DNA of 64,000 nt. It comes from Halospeciosus flavus (GTDB taxonomy: Archaea > Halobacteriota > Halobacteria > Halobacteriales > Halobacteriaceae). The number at the start of each line of letters is the position of its first letter. Position 1 is the first letter of the stretch. Location: assembly GCF_029814175.1 (NCBI RefSeq), contig NZ_CP122313.1, positions 62,001-126,000 of the forward strand. Reading direction: 5' to 3'. Both the position numbers and the translations under genes were made by a program. Under the pieces are notes generated by a model that saw only the letters and a list, made by a program, of their open reading frames with translations, was not told the origin of the DNA and made no database searches. Positions 59,494 to 64,000 of this stretch are shown in pieces.

Positions 59494-60315
59494 ATGACTG
59501 AACCCTATTTGTCCACTGTCCTCAATGAGGCGGAACGAGTTGCAAAACAGCATGACCAGGTCGCTCGATCGACGGACGACCCAGCACACGAGTACCTGCG
59601 GTACGGCGTCCTTCGGCTGCTCGAAGGCGAGACTGACGAGACGGTTGCGGACATGCCCGATATTGACGGCGTGACTGTCGGCTACGGGAGCGATGAGCCG
59701 ATGTTCGATAGCTGGAGCTCTAGCGAAGACTGGTGGGAGACCGTCCCGCCACAGGAGGCGTGTACCCGCTTCCGGGTGTTCTTCCCCGACGACCACCAGA
59801 CAGTTCCACACGACATCGTTGACGTGATGGCTGCGCTTGGTGCCTGGCGGGTTTGGACCGGGAGCGCAGCCGCGTGCGGCTCCTATGACCATCGCGAGCG
59901 CCGCGAGGTCCATTACCTCTGGCCGGAAGGCCATCCGGTGGAGGAAGTGCTCCACGAGCGGCTTAGTGGCCCTGCGGAAGCCGTCGCTCCCGACGGTGGC
60001 CGAACGGGCGACGTTCGCGACCGACTGGTCGTCGACGAGAACCCAAAGTCACAGGACGATCTCGAGCCCCGAACGAAGCGTGCTGTCGCCGAAGCGATGG
60101 ACGTTTCGCTCCTCTCGAAAGGTGGCCGCTACGAAGTTCAGTCCGCGTCCGGAAACCGGTACGAAGTCGACGTCATCGACGAGTCGTGTACCTGCCCTGA
60201 CTGGCAGCAGCGCTCACCCGAAGGCGGCTGTAAGCATCTGCGTCGCGTCGATCACGAGATAAAACAAGGTCGTGTTCCACGTCCGGATGGGCGCCTTCCA
60301 GTACCCTCGAACTAG
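59494..60315 (+). CDS. SWIM-zinc-finger protein
   Basis: The 273-residue protein has an uncharacterised N-terminal domain (about 20-150, alpha/beta, with RFRVFFPDDHQTVPHDIVDVMAALGAWRVWTG). It ends in the SWIM pattern C-x-C-xn-C-x-H (SCTCPDWQQRSPEGGCKHLRRV). SWIM fingers bind DNA or proteins and recur in haloarchaeal mobile elements. It sits alone between element copy 6 and the AbrB-PIN module. Confidence 0.8.
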   Translation: MTEPYLSTVLNEAERVAKQHDQVARSTDDPAHEYLRYGVLRLLEGETDETVADMPDIDGVTVGYGSDEPMFDSWSSSEDWWETVPPQEACTRFRVFFPDDHQTVPHDIVDVMAALGAWRVWTGSAAACGSYDHRERREVHYLWPEGHPVEEVLHERLSGPAEAVAPDGGRTGDVRDRLVVDENPKSQDDLEPRTKRAVAEAMDVSLLSKGGRYEVQSASGNRYEVDVIDESCTCPDWQQRSPEGGCKHLRRVDHEIKQGRVPRPDGRLPVPSN

Positions 60316-60363
60316 AACGATATCTTCTGGAGCGCGTGGTAGTGTGGCGGCACACTAGACTTT

Positions 60364-60386
60364 TCACGGCCGGTCACCTACCGTGA
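60364..60386. promoter_or_regulatory. Inverted repeat before the AbrB-PIN operon
   Basis: TCACGG-N11-CCGTGA ends 3 bp before the AbrB start codon. AbrB/MazE-type antitoxins usually repress their own operons through such sites. Confidence 0.4.
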
Positions 60387-60389
60387 GGT

Positions 60390-60641
60390 ATGAGCAGCGA
60401 CAGAATCGACGCCGAAAGCAAGGTGTCTGGAAACCAGGCAAACATCCCCGCCCGAATTCGCCGGGAACTCGATATCGACGATGGCGATCAGCTCCGTTGG
60501 CGTCTCGAGGACGACGGGAGCATTCGGGTCCACGTCATCCAACAGCAAACCGGCACGTTCGCCGACTTCGACGGCTACGCTGGTGAGGAGCCGACCGATG
60601 TAACGAGCGATCACGACGCCTGGGGCGTCGACGTCGAGTAA
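60390..60641 (+). CDS. vapB: AbrB/SpoVT-type antitoxin
   Basis: The 83-residue protein has the swapped-hairpin pattern ESKVSGNQANIPARIRRELDIDDGDQLRWRLEDDGSIRVHVI, followed by an acidic tail (AGEEPTDVTSDHDAWGVDVE) that would wrap the toxin. The PIN gene begins directly at the next base after the stop, so they form a VapBC-type pair. The tail is unusually acidic, as expected for a halophile. Confidence 0.88.
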   Translation: MSSDRIDAESKVSGNQANIPARIRRELDIDDGDQLRWRLEDDGSIRVHVIQQQTGTFADFDGYAGEEPTDVTSDHDAWGVDVE

Positions 60642-61076
60642 ATGCCCCGTGCACTGATCGATACGACAGTCCTCTTTGCCGCCGCATACCGGCGGGATGG
60701 ATCTCACGATGCCGCGCTTCCCGTGCTCCAAGGCATTGACAATGGAGCGCTACCGGAGGCAGTCGTCCTCGACTACGTGCTCGCGGAAACGCTCAACGGC
60801 CTCACGACCCACGCCGGCCACGACGCAGCCGTCGATCTCCTCGATCGAATCGAAGAAAACGCCCGCTTCCACATCGATTCACTCACCACCGATGCCCTCG
60901 CGACCGGGAAGGCCCTCTTTCGCCAACACGAACCCCTCGCCTTCGTCGATGCATGCATTGTGGCGTATATGCAAACCGAGGGACTCGGCTACCTGTATGC
61001 GTTTGACGACGATTTTGACGCTGTCGAGGACGTCTATCGGCTCGATACAGCAACGAATCCCTACGATCCGAACTGA
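60642..61076 (+). CDS. vapC: PIN-domain ribonuclease toxin
   Basis: The 144-residue protein shows PIN landmarks: ALIDTTVLFAAAY with Asp7, LDYVLAETLNGL with a conserved Glu, and FVDACIVAYMQ with Asp, then LYAFDDDFDAVEDV. PIN toxins of VapC type cleave tRNA or rRNA when free of antitoxin. It lies directly after vapB. The convergent wHTH gene (61114-62037) ends 37 bp downstream, so the three could form one stability module. Confidence 0.9.
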   Translation: MPRALIDTTVLFAAAYRRDGSHDAALPVLQGIDNGALPEAVVLDYVLAETLNGLTTHAGHDAAVDLLDRIEENARFHIDSLTTDALATGKALFRQHEPLAFVDACIVAYMQTEGLGYLYAFDDDFDAVEDVYRLDTATNPYDPN

Positions 61077-61113
61077 CGCAGGCAGACGGCACGGCTGGTG
61101 ACGATGTTCGGTC

Positions 61114-62037
61114 TCAGGCTAGTCGCACCTCGTAGTCAGCCGCCAGCTCCTGGAACTCGTCCCACTCCGGGAGCCGGTCGTCGTCGACCTCGCCGTGCGT
61201 CTCGAGGTAGCGGAGCAGGGCGTCGATTTCGTCTTCGAGGCCATACTTCGCCGCCTGCTCTCGGAGGTCCGCCTCGTCGACGTCGACGTGGCTGAGCAGG
61301 AGGAGACAGTACGAGCGGTAACGGCTGCCGTCGTCGATCAGTAGCGTGTGACAGCAGAGCTCCGCCGGCGAGACTGCGTCGAGCTCCTCGGAGTAGACGT
61401 AGTAGCGGTGGCCGGTGAGCAGGAACTGGAGGTCGAATGCCGCGAATCGAGCGAGGCCAGTTTCGTGGAACGCCGCCGCGTCGACCTCCGTCTCGGCCTG
61501 GGCGAGGAATTCGTCGTAGTCCTCCCAGAGAATGGTGCCCTTCGGGGCAACGGATTCGAGGCGGTGGCGATGCAGATGGTGTGCGAGTTCACGGGCGAAC
61601 TCGTGGAGGCGGTCGAAATCGGCGTTGAATTCGTAGTGGCCGTCGTCCGTCCCGACGAGACCCCGGTCGCGAAACCGCTTGAGCACGCGGTTGACCGTGT
61701 TGCGGTAGTTGTCGCTCCGGTCGGCAATCTCGGAGACAGTTCGCGGCTGGTCGAGGTAGTACAGCACCTCGAGCGCCTTGCCGGTCAGCAGCTCGGAGAA
61801 GTCGATGTGGGAGTGCTGGCGGACGAGGTCCCGGTAGAGTTCGACGGCACGAGCATCCGACGGGACGACTCGTTTTCGCCGGCCATCGCGTTCCGTGTAG
61901 ACGAGCCCCTTCTCGACGAGGTCGGCGACGGCACGAGAGAGGTAGCTCTCGCTGTGATCGAGCTTCGTCGCGAGTTCGGAGATCGTGTCGCCGCGGTCGA
62001 CCGTGGCGAGGACCTCGAGTTCGATACGCCGGAGCAC
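61114..62037 (-). CDS. Winged-helix protein, paralogue of 34332-35255
   Basis: A GTG at 62037 gives 307 residues, the same length as the paralogue. The two share the double winged-helix layout (TISELATKLDHSESYLSRAVADLVEKGLV and TVSEIADRSDNYRNTVNRVLKRFRDRGLV). They also share the C-terminal LCCHTLLIDDGSRYRSYCLLLLSHVDVD and LPEWDEFQELAADYEV. The open frame extends 60 bp further, but that extension covers the TATA box. Here no nucleotidyltransferase follows; the neighbour is the AbrB-PIN pair. A lone antitoxin or regulator is inferred. Confidence 0.82.
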   Translation of the reverse strand: MLRRIELEVLATVDRGDTISELATKLDHSESYLSRAVADLVEKGLVYTERDGRRKRVVPSDARAVELYRDLVRQHSHIDFSELLTGKALEVLYYLDQPRTVSEIADRSDNYRNTVNRVLKRFRDRGLVGTDDGHYEFNADFDRLHEFARELAHHLHRHRLESVAPKGTILWEDYDEFLAQAETEVDAAAFHETGLARFAAFDLQFLLTGHRYYVYSEELDAVSPAELCCHTLLIDDGSRYRSYCLLLLSHVDVDEADLREQAAKYGLEDEIDALLRYLETHGEVDDDRLPEWDEFQELAADYEVRLA

Positions 62038-62057
62038 GGTGTAACATAGTACGAAAC

Positions 62058-62067
62058 TTATATATAA
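62058..62067 (-). promoter_or_regulatory. TATA box of the 61114-62037 gene
   Basis: TTATATATAA is centred 25 bp before the GTG at 62037. This supports a leaderless transcript and the shorter start choice. Confidence 0.6.
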
Positions 62068-62120
62068 AGAAGTTTCGAGTAGTGTTACAGCCAGCAATCG
62101 CGAGAACCGTCTCCATCGTC

Positions 62121-62161
62121 TTAACCAACAAAACTATGGGTTCATGGGCCGTGTTGGTTAA
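62121..62161. repeat. TTAACCAAC/GTTGGTTAA element, copy 7
   Basis: The 41-bp element ends only 15 bp before the ATG at 62176. Its right arm GTTGGTTAAC could itself overlap the core promoter of that gene. Confidence 0.85.
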
Positions 62162-62175
62162 CACGAGAGTAGCCG

Positions 62176-62499
62176 ATGTCCTACGAACCCCCGACCCCAC
62201 CGGCGAACCTCCCGACGGAGATCGTCAACACGCTCAATGAAGCCACACCGAAGCATCTTCGGGACGTTGCCAGCTACGCCGAGGCGTTGGCCAAACACAA
62301 AGAGCGGGAAGCTCGTCTCGAGGAGGAAGCGGACGACGCCGACGTCGAGGAGCGCCCCGATGACCTCCCAGACGACGTGCCGGCGAAGGCGACGATCACG
62401 ATCAAGGAGATCAACGACAACCGCTACTACTACTGGCAGTGGCGGGAAGGCGATTCGGTGACGTCGAAGTACAAAGGGCCGGTGAATCCCGACGAGTAG
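62176..62499 (+). CDS. DUF6788-like protein
   Basis: The 107-residue protein has a helical, charged N-terminal part (HLRDVASYAEALAKHKEREARLEEEADD). A beta hairpin follows (KATITIKEINDNRYYYWQWREGDSVTSKYKGPV), the recurring core of DUF6788. This Tyr/Trp-rich hairpin is found in many archaeal mobile-element proteins and looks like a small nucleic-acid-binding unit. It is the last gene before the replication origin. Confidence 0.8.
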   Translation: MSYEPPTPPANLPTEIVNTLNEATPKHLRDVASYAEALAKHKEREARLEEEADDADVEERPDDLPDDVPAKATITIKEINDNRYYYWQWREGDSVTSKYKGPVNPDE

Positions 62500-62556
62500 A
62501 CGAGATGGAACTGTAGCCTGATGTTCGTTTCAACGTGATTCGTAGCGTAGCAGATG

Positions 62557-63052
62557 ACACCCCTCGGTGTGAATGGGATCGGTTTACCCGACACCCCTCG
62601 GTGTGAATGGGCTACCAACCGCCGATCTCTAACGAGACTTCACGCCGAGAGAAGACAGAGCAACACGCGGATAGATTACGCCTCGTTTACCCCCACACCC
62701 CTCAGTGTGAATGGTCCACCACCCAGGGTACCGCGATTAAGAAGTCCTTAACAGCAGAAGTCCCCACGCCGTAGGGAGGGTTCTCGCCTCAGTGGCGGAC
62801 CTTCGGCTTCGGCACAAGGCCTCGCCCTTCAAGATATATCTACTCGAAGGACTGTTTAGACTGTAGTATAATAAAGATAACTACAGCTGCGGTGCGGTGC
62901 AGTAGCGGGTCGGGTCAGCTACCGTGGCAAAACGTGTAATCCGCTCTCCGTGCCGTACTAGGTTCTTCAGACGAACGAGCCTGCTTCCTCGAATCCCGTT
63001 CTATCCCTACAGCCGTCGTATCCTATGGGGGACCATTCACACCGAGGGGTGG
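62557..63052. repeat. Candidate replication origin: ORB-like repeats flanking an AT-rich element
   Basis: ACACCCCTCGGTGTGAATGG occurs at 62557 and 62591, as a one-base variant at 62695, and inverted at 63033. Copies 2 and 3 are preceded by TTTACCC. An AT-rich tract (about 62830-62885) lies between the direct and inverted copies. The orc1/cdc6 gene begins its 3' end 6 bp further on. This is the standard architecture of haloarchaeal origins, with initiator sites flanking an unwinding element. No gene lies in 62500-63057. Confidence 0.82.
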
Positions 63053-63057
63053 GGGTG

Positions 63058-64000
63058 TCACCATCCCATCAACGTCTGGAGTTCCGGCGTCGAGTTGATC
63101 AGTCCAGTTCGTGTACTCTCAACGTCTCCTTGGAGCGAATACGACCTGAACTTCCCCTGATCTCCGCCTTCCTTCTTTTTCGATTCGAGAACTCCTGTCG
63201 TCACGTGCTTGTTCAGAAGCTCAAGCGCACGATTGTACCCTTTGGGCTCTACTTCGACATCCCGTGCTACTGTTTGGTAAATTTCGTGAATCTCTGACGT
63301 TCGGAACCATTCCTTCTCCGGATTATTCCGGTCAAGACGAGTGAGAGCAAACAGGAGTAGCTTCCCCGACAACGGAGTCCCTTTCACCATCTCCATAAAG
63401 AGCTCAACTTCAACGAGTTCGTCAGCTTCGAGAACGTGCTCCGCTGTCACAATGTCGTCGCCTTCTTCGTCAGCGATCTCGCCTGCATTCCGGAACAATC
63501 GGACTGCGCGTCGGGCGTCACCGTGTTCTTCAGCTGCGAGTTCAGCTGTTGTTGGAATCACCTCGTCATTGAGGACACCGTCATAAAATGCGTCTCGTCG
63601 ATTTTCGAGGATTGCGATAAGCTGATCTTCTTCGTACGGTGTGAACGTTCGGTGTTCTGGCTGGAGAGTCGATTGAACCCGTGACTCGATTTCTCCTTTG
63701 AACTCGATGTCGTTCGAAATTCCGATTGTAATGACTGGGAAGTCAACGTCGTCTTTTGATTGTGCCCGTGAAAGCGTGTAGAGTACTTCGTTGACTTCTC
63801 CATGCTTGTCGATCTCATCGATAATGACGACGAGACCGCCAGAGAACTCCCTCTGAACAACGGGCCACAACTTCTGATCTCGATAATGTTCTGCTGAGAG
63901 GCCCTGATAGGGGACGTCAAGCGGGTTCTCTGCTTTCGCGTTCACCTGCTCTGCGATCTTTCGGAAGGTGGAGGTATACGTTGAGATGGGATCCGGATTA
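63058..64000 (-). CDS. orc: Orc1/Cdc6 replication initiator (5' end outside window)
   Basis: The frame is open to the window edge, leaving about 313 visible C-terminal residues. The AAA+ part has Walker B LVVIIDEIDK and sensor-1 VITIGISNDIEF. The lid follows (RVQSTLQPEHRTFTPYEEDQLIAILENR, then AAEEHGDARRAVRLFRNAGEIA). The winged helix is at the end (WFRTSEIHEIYQTVARDVEVEPKGYNRALELLNKHVTTGVLESKK). It should bind the adjoining ORB-like repeats and load the MCM helicase. Walker A lies outside the window. Confidence 0.95.
   Translation of the reverse strand, partial: NPDPISTYTSTFRKIAEQVNAKAENPLDVPYQGLSAEHYRDQKLWPVVQREFSGGLVVIIDEIDKHGEVNEVLYTLSRAQSKDDVDFPVITIGISNDIEFKGEIESRVQSTLQPEHRTFTPYEEDQLIAILENRRDAFYDGVLNDEVIPTTAELAAEEHGDARRAVRLFRNAGEIADEEGDDIVTAEHVLEADELVEVELFMEMVKGTPLSGKLLLFALTRLDRNNPEKEWFRTSEIHEIYQTVARDVEVEPKGYNRALELLNKHVTTGVLESKKKEGGDQGKFRSYSLQGDVESTRTGLINSTPELQTLMGW

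Overview
The window is haloarchaeal accessory DNA, most likely from a megaplasmid or a large integrated mobile element. The lineage call rests on several things: strongly acidic, GC-rich proteins; archaeal basal factors (one TBP, two TFBs); a Bat-type regulator; an ISH8-like insertion sequence; an Orc1/Cdc6 initiator; and many small haloarchaeal zinc-ribbon and DUF proteins. I see no tRNA, rRNA or CRISPR array.

The left part (1-18.2 kb) holds regulators and stress functions. It contains a truncated Bat-like PAS/GAF regulator and a TetR-MATE-(isoprenyl synthase-like)-VTT operon. A second TetR gene lies next to a membrane zinc-ribbon gene, and both promoters carry the same palindromic operator. 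Further along are a TnpB relic, an HTH/membrane pair, a TFB operon, a histidine kinase with a LOV photosensor domain, a UspA-domain protein, TBP, PadR, a histone-fold protein and XseA/XseB.

From 18.2 to 32.5 kb runs one continuous plus-strand block resembling a type IV secretion/conjugation apparatus. It encodes a VirB2-like pilin candidate, a heavily sequon-rich surface protein, a Tat lipoprotein, a VirB6-like channel, a VirB3/VirB4-N-like protein, a VirB4-like ATPase and a 1436-residue coupling-type ATPase. The last carries a C-terminal PD-(D/E)XK-like domain. An array of five TGTTCCACCCA elements and an NrS-1-like PrimPol gene follow, forming a candidate replication or transfer origin.

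The right part (32.5-63 kb) is modular cargo. It includes toxin-antitoxin-like nucleotidyltransferase and AbrB/PIN modules, an RPA-like OB-fold gene behind a very structured 700-bp region, and a CARF-like regulator beside an uncharacterised pair. A tightly overlapping four-gene operon ends in a Rad50/SMC-like ATPase and looks like an ABC-three-component (Lamassu-like) defence system. There are also an ArdC-like antirestriction protein and many small conserved proteins. The window ends with an ORB-type origin and the Orc1/Cdc6 gene.

Two families of dispersed non-coding elements tie the cargo together. Seven copies of TTAACCAAC-N23/24-GTTGGTTAA lie at operon boundaries. More than ten T-rich-plus-stem-loop leaders (roughly TTTTCG-CCCC-loop-GGGGTGCGGGG) lie just upstream of start codons. 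These two families, the four-gene SMC operon and the nuclease-bearing coupling protein are the observations most likely to be new.
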